A stretch of 64,000 nt of DNA from Adenanthera pavonina (lineage: Eukaryota; Streptophyta; Magnoliopsida; Fabales; Fabaceae), in NCBI GenBank assembly GCA_026686845.1, contig JAIVEN010000010.1:20310001-20374000 (forward strand). Direction: 5' to 3'. Made by a program: the position numbers and the translations under genes. The notes under the pieces were generated by a model. The model saw only the letters and a program-made list of their open reading frames with translations. It was not told the DNA's origin and did not search any database. How positions within the stretch are numbered: the first letter of the stretch is position 1; every line of letters starts with the position of its first letter. Of this stretch, positions 23,524-34,870 are shown in pieces.

Positions 23524-26469
23524 ATGTTGAATCAAGAAGTTTTGATGATTCCAAAACAACTCTCAAGAGCCTGGAATGAAGATATCAAAGATGACCAAAA
23601 GACTCAAGTGAGGAAATTCTGGAGAAATCTGTGCAAGATTCATTGTAGGATGTTTAATTATGTTTAAATATGGGTAAAAGACTTTGATTTGAGGAAAAGA
23701 TGTTTTAAAAACTTAATTTTATGAAATATTTGAAAAATACCCACCAACAGACGAAGTTCGAAAAGTTTACATTGAACTGTCATATTAGAAATTTGAACTT
23801 TGGCTTTGGAAATTCGAATTTTGAGCTAAAACTGAGTAAGTCTGAAGAGATGCCTCTCTGACAGATGAATTTTGGTTGTTCAAAATTTGAATTTTCATAA
23901 ATGTCTGAAAGAAGTAGTTGAGAAACAGACGAACTTTGAGTTTTCAAAATTCAAACTTCAGACAAAATGAAACTTAAGAAAACTGAAGAAATTCATCTGA
24001 AATAATGTTTAAGTTCATCTAAAATCAAGATTATATTAAGTTTCAAAATTGCTCACTGACAGACGAACTTTAAACATGGACATTCAAATTTTAGAAGCTA
24101 AGGTTGTAGTATGTTGCAATAATATGTTGGCATACGAATGACAGTGTTTATAAATTTGAATATTAAAGTAAGTATGAAAAGAGGTCTCTTTGACAGACGA
24201 ATTTCACTCATTGGAAATTTAAATTTCGAAGTAAATGAACTACTATGCTTTTTGAGCCTGCTGAGAACAGACGAATTTTGGGGCACCAAAATTCGAATTT
24301 CGAGGGCACTGTAGCAAATTGAAAACACTGTTCATACTTAACAAAAAAACTTTTCACTTGGAAATTCGTATGTCACAACATGGAAACATTTTCTAAGTTT
24401 CAAAATTTAAATTTCACTTCATGAACAGACGAACTTCAGTATTTCAACGTTGGAAGCTTTAACCTTCGGTTCCTTCGAAATTCGTCTGTTGACCAACCAA
24501 AATTCGAATTTCAGTGTGTCAGAAGCATTAAATGCGGTTGGTTAACGGATAGTTTTTCAGAGTAACCGTTGGATAACTTCTCCAACAGATAGATTTTGTC
24601 TCTAACAGACATTTGAGACCTAAATCTATAAATATAACATCATTTGAAGTTGTGGAAAGGGAATCAAACTTTGTATATACTGAAACTCTGTCAAATCTTC
24701 TTCTCAGAGACTTTTACCCTCTTACTTCAATACTTGTACTTCAACTTTAATATTCACTCTATTCAAGAGAGTTTCATCTTTGTAAACAATCTAATCTTCA
24801 TCTAGAAGATAGATTTTCTTGTGAGGAGTTATCACAAGGGATTGTAAAGCACTTTATGAAAGTGCAGAAAGAGATTGAGTGAGCTCTAGAAAACAGAGCA
24901 CTGACATTGTACTGTGGCACTTGCAAGAAGCCCGTTGAATTCTTGCTAAATAGTGAAAAATCTCAAGTGGTGACTTGGGGACTGGACGTAGGTCAAGTGG
25001 AGAGACCGAACCAGGATAAATTTCTGAGTCTTCTTCTCTTTTTTGCTACTTTTGCTGTTATTTATTTATACTCTATTTTTACCTCTATATATTGCATTCT
25101 TCACCTCTTTGACATTTTGCAGAAAAGTTTGAACTTCCCAATTCACCCCCCTCTTGGGAAGCCAGCTCAACTAACATAACATACTTGTTCTAACCTATTT
25201 TGGACCCAAGGAATCCATTTTTGGGATCAAAATCATGAAATTTCCTTCCTAATTCAAACCCTAATTAGGCAGAAAATTTCATAAAAATGTAGAAAAATAA
25301 CTACTCCATGAATCTTGAAACAACTTGTACATTCATGCATCTTAAAACATTTTCAAACTTTTCTATGGTTTTATTTTACCATAGCTCAACTTTCTCTCTC
25401 TAGGGTTTGCCATGGCTGAACCTTGAAGTGAGAAAGAAGACAAAATACTCCATGAAACTACCAAAAACCTTAAGAAAACATAAGCTAGGAACCTTGGAAA
25501 CTTACCCTTGAGATTTGGCGTTGATTCTTGACTTGTAGCTCTTGTTTTCCCTCTTGAGATTTTTTTTTGGCTCTTTCTCTCTCCTTTACTTCTGGTTCCA
25601 AACGTGAAAATGGCTGAGGAAGATAGAACTTTATGACTTAATAGGATATTTAAGTAATAAAGTAATTTAATTAACTTTATCTTTCAACTGAATTACTTTT
25701 TCTTCTACAAAAGCTTTTGAAATATTCCACTTGTGTCCCATCTACATTCCAGACATGATTCACTTCCCTTTTTGGCCAAAAATTGCTCCAATAATTTATA
25801 TGGATCAAAATACCCTTTACCGATTAAATTTACCTATACCAATTGAGTATTTTTACCAAAATTGTTATTAAATTGGTAAAGAATTATCCAATAATTACTT
25901 TTCGTCCAAAATTACTATTTTGACCCAAAATATATTTTATCAAGGCCCACTAATTTTTCTTGAATTAATAATGCCTCTTCCTACAATTCAAACTGACTTT
26001 CATCAGGTAAAATATTAATATTAAATTCTAATTACCCAATAAATATTATTTTGATATAAATGAATTCCATACCATATTTCATTGAGTCTAACTTATTGAG
26101 AGCTTCATTTTGACTATAATTTTTTATATTTACAAAAATACTCTTGACCCGAGACTAATTTACAATTTTTAAAACTTTCGAATCATTTAATGTAATTTTT
26201 CCCAAAATTCCTAAACTTTTCTTCAACCTCCCCTACGTCCACCGCCTTCAGTTTTTTTTCCTTTTTTTTTCTCTTTTTTTCGGGGGCAAAATTGTTATTT
26301 TCTCCTTTTTTCCTTCCAACTGAGATAATTAATCTCTTTGTCCTATTTCATGCCAAATAGTGTACACCCATTTTTGCAAATTCTTTATAGATTTTAAAAT
26401 ATTGAGCCTTGAATATCTAAAAAATTTTAGGATATTACAGGGTATCCCTTAGAGAGATTACTCTTGGAT

Positions 26470-27985
26470 GTTGAATCAAGTGTTTTTTATGATTCCAAAC
26501 AAATGGGGCTAAGAAGGAAGATATCAAAGAAGTACAAGAGAACTCAAGTGAAGAAATCTAGGAAGAAATAAGTACAAGATTAGTTTGTAGGATTTCTCAC
26601 AGTGTTCATAGAGTAAAAGGCTTTGATCTTGCACCCACTAGTTTTAAATAAGTGTTTTTCATTCATCTTATATTAACTTATGATAAATTTGAGAAATACT
26701 AACTGATAGATAAATTTTGAACTGTTAAACTGCATATATTTCTTTCAAAATTTGAACTTTGATGACTAAAATTCAAAGTTACAGAGATGTTATCTTTGAA
26801 AGACGAATTTCAGCCTGTTAAAAGTTGCATTTTGAGTCAAGCGTTATTTGTGAAAAATGAAAAAATCATTTGAAGTTATGTCAAAGTTTATCTGAAATTA
26901 GAGTGTAAAAAGGGTTCTAAGTCAATCCCTATAACAGACAAACTTTGGTTTTGAAAGTTTGAACTTTGGAATGAAAATGTATAAGTCTGATAAGAGATCT
27001 CTATGACAGATGAACTTTGAAAGCTCAAAATTTGAATTTCGAAGAGAAAAACTTTTGTGCCATATAATGTTGCTCACTAATAGACGAATTTTGGATCTCA
27101 AAATTCAAATTTCGAGTACATTTTAGTAATATAGAGCAACTGTTCACACTTATCAGAAGTACTTTAAACTTGAAAATTTATATGTTCTAATATGGGAAAT
27201 CTTTGTCAAGTTCAAATTTTGAATTTCAACTTTGAACAAACGAACTTTAAAGTTCAACATTAAAATCTTTAACTTATAGTCTTTGCGAAATTTGTCTGTT
27301 GACACCCCAAAATTCAAACTTTGGATGTCAGACATATTAAATACGGTTGGTGAACGGCTAATTTTGCAGAGTAACTGTTGGGTAATGTCTCTAACAGCTA
27401 GATCTTATTTCTAACATATAGTTAAGACATAAATCTATAAATACAACTTCATTTGAAGTTGTGGATAATAATTTTATGTTGTATATACTGAAACTCTGCC
27501 AAAATCATTAGACAAAGCCTTCTACTCTTTCACACTTCATTATTGCACTTCAACTGTCAAACATGCTATATATTAGAGAGTTTCTCTTGTTGTAAACAAT
27601 CTTATCTTCATCTTGAAGATAGATTTTCCTATGAGGGGATTTTATAAGGGATTTGGGAAGCACTTAGCTAAAATGCAGAGTGAGAATCTGTAAACTCTTA
27701 TAACATAGTACAAAGTTGTACCTTGGTATTGCAAAGAGCCAACCGAATTCTTGTAAGACAATGGAAAATCTCAAGTGATAGCTTGAGGATTGGACGTAGG
27801 TTAAGAGAAAGAGACCGAACTAGGATAATTCTTTGTATCTTTCTTTCATCTACCTTGCTTACTGCTTTACTACATTTTGCACTTTGTTTTTCTGCAACTT
27901 TCTACTTTCACTGTTCTTTTATAATTTTGTAAAAAAATTCAAACTTCCCAATTCACCCCCTCTTGGGAAGCTAGCAGACCTAACA
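26470..27985 (+). repeat. SIRE-like solo LTR, 1516 bp
   Basis: Starts TGTTGAATCAAG and ends AGACCTAACA; the 3' part reads CCCAATTCACCCCCTCTTGGGAAG as in the LTR ending at 25176. It sits in the oldest LTR (pieces at 26440-26469 and 27986-28331). Flanks TTGGA and TCAGA do not match, so the duplication has been lost or changed. Confidence 0.85.
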
Positions 27986-28331
27986 TCAGAGAGGTATCCT
28001 TGAGGAGATTTAGGATACTTTTGTAAAGGGAGAGTGAACCTACTAGTTTTAGGAGTTTTGTATTGTACTATGACTTTACAAGTGCTTGGATTGAACTTGT
28101 GAGATTTGGTAAAAAATCTCAAGCTGATTACTTGGGGATTGGACGTATGACTAGTGGTTGGATTGAATCATAATAAATCTCTTGTGCAATGCTCTTTCTT
28201 CTCTCTTTATCTTTTCCTCTATTCATTCCTGTTTTTGTACTTTATATTGATACATTGGGAAGTTCTATATAAGGTGAAAAATTTTTTAATACTTAATTCA
28301 CTTATATCTTGGGTGACCAGCCAATCTAACA

Positions 28332-29550
28332 AGATCATCACAAAACTAACTCCAGATTAGTAATCAGTCATTGTATAGTGTGGAAAGCAAAAAAGGAACA
28401 AAATATCAACAATCATATTAAATAATGTAAATATTTCTAATCAAGATATGGGAAAAGAAATTAAAATATTAAAATTTTCTACATTCATATTAAATAAATG
28501 CAAATGTAATAATATTTCATACTTAAAATTGTTCTGTACAACATGGGGGGGGGGGGAAATTACTTGGAAAACTTGTGTGGAGCATGGGTTACTATTTTTT
28601 TGGGTCTAGAAATAATAACCCTAAGTGAAAAAAATTGGTATAATTGATATCATTTAGGCAGTATAATAGGATTTAATAAACAAAATTAGTATTTAGAAAA
28701 TAAAAATTAAACTTATTTACAATAATTTATAGCACCACATGTATTTATAATTTATAATAAATAATGACTTTCGTTTCTTTAATTAATTCTATAATCTTGG
28801 TAGTAAGAGGGAGAAAAGCTAGATTCTTCTTAATTGCTTTTCTCATTCAAGTTTTACGGACAACATGGTATTAACTGCGATACTTCCGGTGCATCTTGTG
28901 AATAAATCCTCTTGTAGCAGCAATGTGCAAGTTCAATCATAGTTTTGAAAAGGAAATTGCAAATCACTGAAAATAAATATAATAGTGAAAATTAGGAAAT
29001 TGAGTTGAAAATTTAGAGTAAGTAAATTACAAATTTTGGAAATGAAGTTATAAACCACTAGTGGCTGGCCATAATTAACGGTTGATTGATGGCCGATCTC
29101 TAGTAGAAAACTATCAACCAACATTGCTAGTATCAGTAATGGTAGGAGGAGAGAGAAACTAAGGGCATTTTGGTAATCTTATCCTTCCAATTACTTTACT
29201 TAAGGACCAATAACCAATAGTCCCTTCACATAGTTAATTGTATAATTGGTCTCAATTATATTTAATAGCCTTTTGTTCGCAATTCGTAATTTCTCCATTT
29301 TTTAAACTAGCTTTTTTTTTGGGCCGAATAAAAGAAGCTTTCCGAATTTGTGTAATGAATTTTTATTTACTTTATATATAAATTAATATATTACTAATAT
29401 ATTAATAAAGTTTTATGTATAAAAAATAATATATGATATAGAACTTGTGAAGTGAATTTTGGTCTAGCTTTTTTTAATTACTTTTTGCTGGTTAAATTTT
29501 TTAATTATTTATAGTATGAGAAGAAAATTAATTTTCACAAAACACAAGGG
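28332..29550. other. intergenic, AT-rich
   Basis: No ORF, RNA or element ends recognised. A run of twelve G lies at 28545-28556. It leads into the upstream region of the RGG gene. Confidence 0.6.
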
Positions 29551-29557
29551 CCAGTGT

Positions 29558-29736
29558 GGCCCACTGTCTAAACCCACTCCCAAATAAATTCCCACTACAG
29601 ATTAGGCTGCTGTCAGTCTTCACTCTTGACACCATTGCGGCTAGGGTTCTTCCTCTCCGATTCTTTTTTGGTTTCGCCCTTTTTCATCTGTTAACCTATG
29701 TGCCATTTCATGGAGATTTTGCTTTTATAGGGTTTA
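29558..29736 (+). promoter_or_regulatory. site II and telo-box motifs of the RGG gene
   Basis: GGCCCA (29558-29563; TGGGCC on the other strand, a site II element). Telo-box-like TAGGGTTC near 29641 and a full telo-box core TAGGGTTTA at 29728-29736, about 70 bp before the ATG. This pair is common near transcription starts of plant translation-related genes. The exact transcription start is not visible. Confidence 0.5.
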
Positions 29737-29806
29737 GTGGTCGCTTCCTCTTTGGTATTACTCCCTGTTGAGAAGTGGGTTCGTTTCTGTATTGTTGTCT
29801 TCTGTA

Positions 29807-32800
29807 ATGGCGACCTTGAACCCCTTTGATTTGTTGGGTGACGATGCTGAGGACCCGTCGCAGCTAATCGCGGCTGAACAGCAGAAGGTTGTGTCGGCGC
29901 CCAAGAAAGCTCCTGGGCAGGACCAGGGCAAGCCCGGACCTCGTGCTCTGGCTCAGCAGAACAAGCCGGCTCAGTTGCCTACCAAGCCACCCCCACCATC
30001 TCAGGCTGGTGAGCTTCTGATTAACTTTTATTTGGTGGAGTGCTTCTTGTTCTGTTAGTTATGGTTTGGAGTTTAGGCGTTCTGAAATTATGTAAATGGA
30101 ATCTATCTGTTAGACGCGTTGAAAATGTGGTCTTTTGGCTCTCAGTCTCGACCATTAGTTACTGAAACAATTTCTAGCCATTTATTCTTTTGGAGATTCT
30201 GCGGGTCCTGGAATTGTTTGTTGCATTTATTTTTATTTGGTTTTGTTAGTTCATAGTTATAAAGTCTGTGCTTAACCTTGAGGTTCCTTATATTTGTAGA
30301 TGACGTGTATTCTACTTCGATAGCTGGCCTTGTTTATGTTGCTGTGAAAACAGATATATGTATAGATCAACTTGTTTTAGGAATCTTCATCTCTTTATTA
30401 CTGATTCTTTAGCAGAATGGTTTGAGCTGGAAGATGGCTTCAGCTTATTTTGTGATTGCTTTCATTTTGATTCAAACTCTCATGATCTAAAAACATGATC
30501 TTTACCTTGACCTCGTGTTTTTTGTTTGTGATGGGGTTGGACTTTGTCACGGGAAATTGAATATGGATCATTTGCCTGCTTCAAAGATCAACTTGTTCTT
30601 TGCTTATTTATATATATTGTGCATTATATCTGTTATTATACTGAATGATCTTCCTATTGATGTTTCCTTTGCTTAATAATTTTTTCATGTGTTGACATTC
30701 TTAACAATTTTTTTTGAAGTGAGGGAGGTGAAGAATGAAGCTTCTCGTGGAGGCCGTGGAGGTGGACGAGGAGGTGGTCGTGGATATGGACGTGGTCGTG
30801 GATTTAACCGTGACTTTTCCAATGATGAGAACTCATTTAGTGGCACTGGAGCCTTAACTGGTCAAGGTGCTCTTGTTGAAGGAGAAACTGGGAAGCCCTC
30901 AGAAAGACGTGGTTATGGTGGACCTCGTGGATCTTTCCGTGGTGGTCGTCGTGGTGGATTCAGCAATGGAGATGTTGGTGAAGATGGACGCCCACGAAGG
31001 GTCTTTGATCGCCGAAGTGGAACTGGACGCGGGTTAACATTTTCACTAACTATTGATTTCTTAAATTTCTGTGAGTGCCAACATTGATGTGACCTTTTCT
31101 AATTGCAGAAATGAAGTCAAGCGTGAAGGTGCAGGGCGTGGCAACTGGGGAACACCAACTGATGAACTTAATCAGTAAGCATTCCTTTTTACATCCATTA
31201 CTTTCTTGCACCTAATAGCAATTCGAGGCAGTAGGCATGCTACATAAAATATTATATTTTTCTACTTTTATGACTTTTTTTTAATTGATGTTTATTGCTT
31301 TTCTCATTTTGATTATTATCATAGGGCAACTGAGGAAGTTGTTAATGATACTGAGAAGAATTTGAGTGATGAGAAGCCTGCTGATGAAGATGTGGTGGAT
31401 GACAACAAGGAGAATCCTACTAATGGAGCTGAAGAAAAAGAGCCCGAGGATAAGGTGAGTGCCCAATTTCATTCGATGTGTTTTCTACCACCCAATGTTT
31501 GCTTTTGCTTCCTCAAAGTGTTATACTCCTTCAAGATCCATAACAAACAGAAGATAGACCATGTCTTATTGTGGCAAGCATAAGAAATTATGCATATGAT
31601 TGAATATGTGGTCAAAGATGTAAATTGAACTAACTGAAAGTAAAGGTTTCTGGATGTATTGAATTGATAGTAAATGAGTAAAGCTTAGTCTTTTTTTTTT
31701 TTTTCCTTTGTCCTCATGTCTGATAAGTTAATCTCACGGCATTGCAAGGAATGCTTCAGTTTTTTTTTTTCTGGGGGTTGATATGCACATGTGCTGACTG
31801 CTGTACAGTGTTAGAATATAACTATGCACATTGATAACTTGTGTTCTCTTTAATTCTTATTTTAAGAAGAAACTCTCACCTTGTTTCCTTTTTCACAAAT
31901 TGACATTTTGGCCAATATTGAATTACTTTGAAGTGCATTTTGAGTATTAAGCAGTATGTTACTAATTCAGGTGTGCATTCATATGATCTAGTATTATTGT
32001 ATGTTTAGAGTTCCTTAATCCATTTTGTATTCTAGTTTTGTTTTTATAACTAGTGTTTGTACTGATTGGTAGGAGATGACTTTGGAGGAATATGAGAAAG
32101 TGCTGGAAGAAAAAAGGAAGGCCTTGCAAGCACTAAAGGTTGAGGAAAGAAAAGTTGATGCTAAAGATTTTGAATCCATGCAACAGCTGTCAAGCAAGAA
32201 AGACAATGATGATGTCTTCATTAAATTGGTGAGAACTTCATGGCCCCCTTTTGCCATTCTAACTTAAAGTTGTTCCTATTTGATTTGTGATGCCTCATGA
32301 TTCCTTTTGACACTTGACATTCTTTTCTATTATAGGGATCTGACAAGGATAAGCGCAAAGAGGCACTTGAGAAGGAAGAGAAATCTAAGAAGGTTTCTTG
32401 ATGCATTTGATGATTTTTTTGTGTTCTAGGTGTATCCTATATTTTTAATGTAATCTGATATGAAATATATTATTTAATTATTTAATTGAGCTTCATTAAG
32501 GTTCGAACCATCCTTAATCTGAGAAAAATGCAGCCCAAATTTGACTTAGTTGACCAGTGATCTGATCTACTGCATAAGGGCCTACTCATTTTTATTCAAT
32601 TACTTTTCTCCCTGTTTGTTGGTCTCTAAGTATCAATTTGTTTCATATTGTGAGTGGTGGATCTTGAAGTAATTTTTCTGTAATCAGTAGTAAATAGATT
32701 CTTCTATCAATTATCTGAGAATATGCTCTAATATTGACATTTTAATGTTTTGGATGAGCATATGTTGTGTTGAGGTGATGGCTTTGTTTTTCACCTGTGA

Positions 32801-33953
32801 TGTATGTTTATTGTTCTCGTGTTTTTCTGTACATGCACCTTAGTATATTTTGGGTTCCATAAGCGTATTATGTAAACTTTCTATTTTCAAAATATATGCT
32901 TTTATCCTATTTGAAGTTAAATACCATCCATGGACCTAAATACCTGTACATAAACACACAAACACACATATTTATTGGCAATTAGATTTCCAAGTGTGTG
33001 TAGGATAATGGAGGGTTAAATATAATGAATTTAGTTTAATATAGTTCCTCAATAAAATATTTAAAGCAGACTAACATGTAGTGGAACTTTTGGTTTTGGG
33101 GAATCTGAGGGTATATTTTAAAAATATTGGGGAGTCCTTGTAATCTTGGCAGGATATTTGTGTAATTTACTTAAAGATAACATTTTTTAATCTGGAAAAC
33201 TACTTTATTTCTTTTCTTCCATCCTAGGTATCTCTAGATTTTCAGTCTTTTATCCTGCATATCTCATGTTAACATTTATCACAAAAAATAGTTTCAGATT
33301 GCAAATAATGGGTTTTTGAACTTGTTTTGTCTACATTTGTGTTATTTTGGTTTGTTTTCAAATCTTTTCAAATTGTTTGAAATTTTGATTGTATCCTCAG
33401 AAATCATTTAAATGAATTGTTACAGAATACTGGAATTTGATTAAATTTAGTTTAGCATTTACTTAAATTGCGCCTTTAAGGATAAGGCTTCCTCTTTAAC
33501 TCCTTATTTAAATTGCAGTCAGTTGTTCCCCTGCATTTCTTCCCTAGACTTTGAGCATTAACAAGTTTTGATTTGATAATTTCTATGCTTGGGTTCCACC
33601 AACATTCTTGCTCTTTAGGATTTCTGATTATTTCTTCTCGTGTTGATCCATGATGTTGATTGTTTACAATTTATGACAATACATATTAACATAGCAACAC
33701 ATTTTATTTTTTATCCTTTCAATTTATTCTGACTAAATTTATGATTTGTGTTTCTCATTTCTTACGTTCATAGTCTGTCAGCATTAATGAGTTTCTGAAG
33801 CCTGCTGAAGGAGAAAAGTACTATAACCCAGGTGGCCGTGGACGGGGCCGTGGCCGTGGTTCAAGAGGAGGTTACGGTGGCAATGTGAACCACAATGTTC
33901 AAGCTCCATTGATTGAAGATCCTGGGCAGTTCCCAACTTTGGGTGCCAAGTGA
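29807..33953 (+). CDS. RGG-box nuclear RNA-binding protein (HABP4/SERBP1-Stm1 family, plant RGGA/B/C type)
   Basis: Seven coding exons: 29807-30008, 30720-31032, 31109-31174, 31325-31454, 32073-32228, 32336-32392, 33774-33953. All introns are GT-AG, phases fit, and the product is 367 residues, close to the 355-360 of the Arabidopsis proteins. The N terminus MATLNPFDLLGDDAEDPSQL is the Stm1 N-terminal motif. RGG cluster one spans residues 77-98. A second RG-rich part (131-147) precedes RPRRVFDRRSGTGRG and GRGNWGTP of the HABP4/PAI-RBP1 domain (about 158-255). The core EMTLEEYEKVLEEKRKAL is at 238-254, and a terminal GRGRGRG cluster at 329-338 precedes the conserved QFPTLGAK end. The family binds RNA and ribosomes and in plants is linked to stress tolerance and mRNA handling, in nucleus and cytoplasm. 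The gene is free of transposons inside its exons and appears intact. I cannot say which paralogue it is. Confidence 0.95.
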
Positions 33954-34480
33954 GATTTTGCAGAACTCTGCTGACAAACTTGCCCCTTGTTTCAATTTTG
34001 GTTTATGTGCTTTTATCTGAAGCGGGAAATGAACTGTGCTAATTGGATTTCCTCTGTATTAGAATGTTATTTAAATTTATGCCCTAAAATGTAAATTTAG
34101 GTTCTTCATATTCCCTCTGTAGCTTTTTCTTTTTATTGTTTCGCTTTGCATTCACTGTATCTGACCTTGGGGGTATGTCACGCCAGAAAACAAATGTTGC
34201 TGATTTAAATTTCTTCATATATCCAATAGTCAGTTTTTCTTGAAAATATGGGTTCATTGTCCTCTTACATGCTACATAATATGAAGCACAAGCTACTGTT
34301 AATTGTGGTTGCATCTGATTCTAACTGATACATTTAATTTATTTCTTGGGCTTAGTCACCTATTAATAAGCTCCTCTAGTAAAGGCAGTGAAATAATGAT
34401 TGTTTTAGTAGCATTGTTCTATGCTTTTGCAAGGAGGTGAATTCTAGTGAAGGATCCCATTTGGGGCGCCCCCTCTCACT

Positions 34481-34600
34481 GTATATATGTGTGTGTGCGC
34501 GTGTGCGTGCATGCATGTTTGAGGGGAGGGGGTTGTGTTGGTGTCTGCAAGTGGATGTTTGCATGCATGTATTCTCAATTGTGAGTGTGTGCGCATACTG
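34481..34600. repeat. GT/GC alternating low-complexity tract
   Basis: TATATGTGTGTGTGCGCGTGTGCGTGC and more TGTGTGCGC further on. Alternating purine-pyrimidine; the ORF over it is spurious. Confidence 0.8.
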
Positions 34601-34705
34601 TGTTCTCCTTGTGGTTCATTGGGGTTTTCCAGCTTTCCTTTCAGTGGAAATGTATGTGTATGAACGAGTTATTGAACTTGGAAGCTTTATGGTACTATTA
34701 AGCGA

Positions 34706-34870
34706 GGTTTGGTAGATATGAAGGGATTCATGAAAAAGGAGGGAGAAATCCCTATGTAATATGTTATTATGTAGTATTCAAACTTTTTTGGGGCAAAAAT
34801 TGTCCCTTGATGGATATTTATTCTCCATCTCTTTTATTTCCCTTTAAAAATATCTCATTTCTACCAAAGC
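34706..34870. mobile_element. possible small MITE
   Basis: Terminal inverted repeats of about 16 bp: GGTTTGGTAGATATGA at the left, and at the right the complement of GCTTTGGTAGAAATGA, 14 of 16 matching. 165 bp, no coding capacity. No convincing target duplication, so the call is tentative. Confidence 0.45.

Larger units (their letters stand above)
13987..25176 (+). repeat. SIRE-like solo LTR, split by the Tat gypsy element
   Basis: TGTTGAATCAAG begins at 13987; only TGTT (13987-13990) lies left of the Tat insertion, and the rest resumes at 23529. It ends CAACTAACA at 25176, about 1652 bp in all. Flanked by perfect TAACA duplications (13982-13986 and 25177-25181). It shares start, end and the TTCGAA-rich centre with the LTR at 5265-7118, in opposite orientation. 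No primer site or coding domain follows, so it is a solo LTR. Confidence 0.92.
12722..26439. repeat. gypsy-like LTR 'TGTCACACC', split by the SIRE LTR and Tat element
   Basis: Outer pieces 12722-13986 and 25177-26439, about 2.5 kb together. It starts TGTCACACCTCATACTTAG, nearly identical to the LTR start at 51378, and ends GGATATTACA as that copy does at 53952. The middle is collinear with it ('taacctattttggacccaaggaat' at 25190 and 52650). Flanks are GGATA and GGGTA, a target duplication with one mismatch. Contains the hairpin TGAGATT/AATCTCA at 13506-13524. Confidence 0.85.
11340..28331 (+). repeat. oldest copia-type LTR, split by later insertions
   Basis: Three pieces: about 11340-12721, 26440-26469 and 27986-28331. 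The first follows the LTR at 54770-57173 closely: the 'gatgatgacaaat' start, the 'atatctctcaaa' and 'ggttatttcactcaaaatgaag' blocks near 11850-11960, and the 'tttgaaaatagacat' block near 12080. The last piece holds the standard 3' part of these LTRs ('gattacttggggattggacgta', 'gggtgaccagccaat') and ends CTAACA at 28331. The left boundary is approximate, and I see no clear target duplication. No primer site follows, so it is a solo LTR or fragment. Confidence 0.72.

Noticed and set aside
28545..28556. Run of twelve G
   Set aside because: Simple homopolymer, possibly of uncertain length in the assembly; no function inferred.
29556..29771. ORF just upstream of the RGG gene
   Set aside because: Lies in the probable promoter and 5' UTR; not similar to the family's N terminus.
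32400..32460. TGATGA-like box in intron 6, possible C/D snoRNA
   Set aside because: No matching C'/D'/D boxes and terminal stem that I could place.
32500..32509. GGTTCGAACC, like a tRNA T-arm
   Set aside because: No acceptor, D or anticodon arm around it; it sits in intron 6.
34437..34715. 92-residue ORF after the RGG gene
   Set aside because: Runs over a GT-rich alternating tract; cysteine/valine-rich low-complexity translation.
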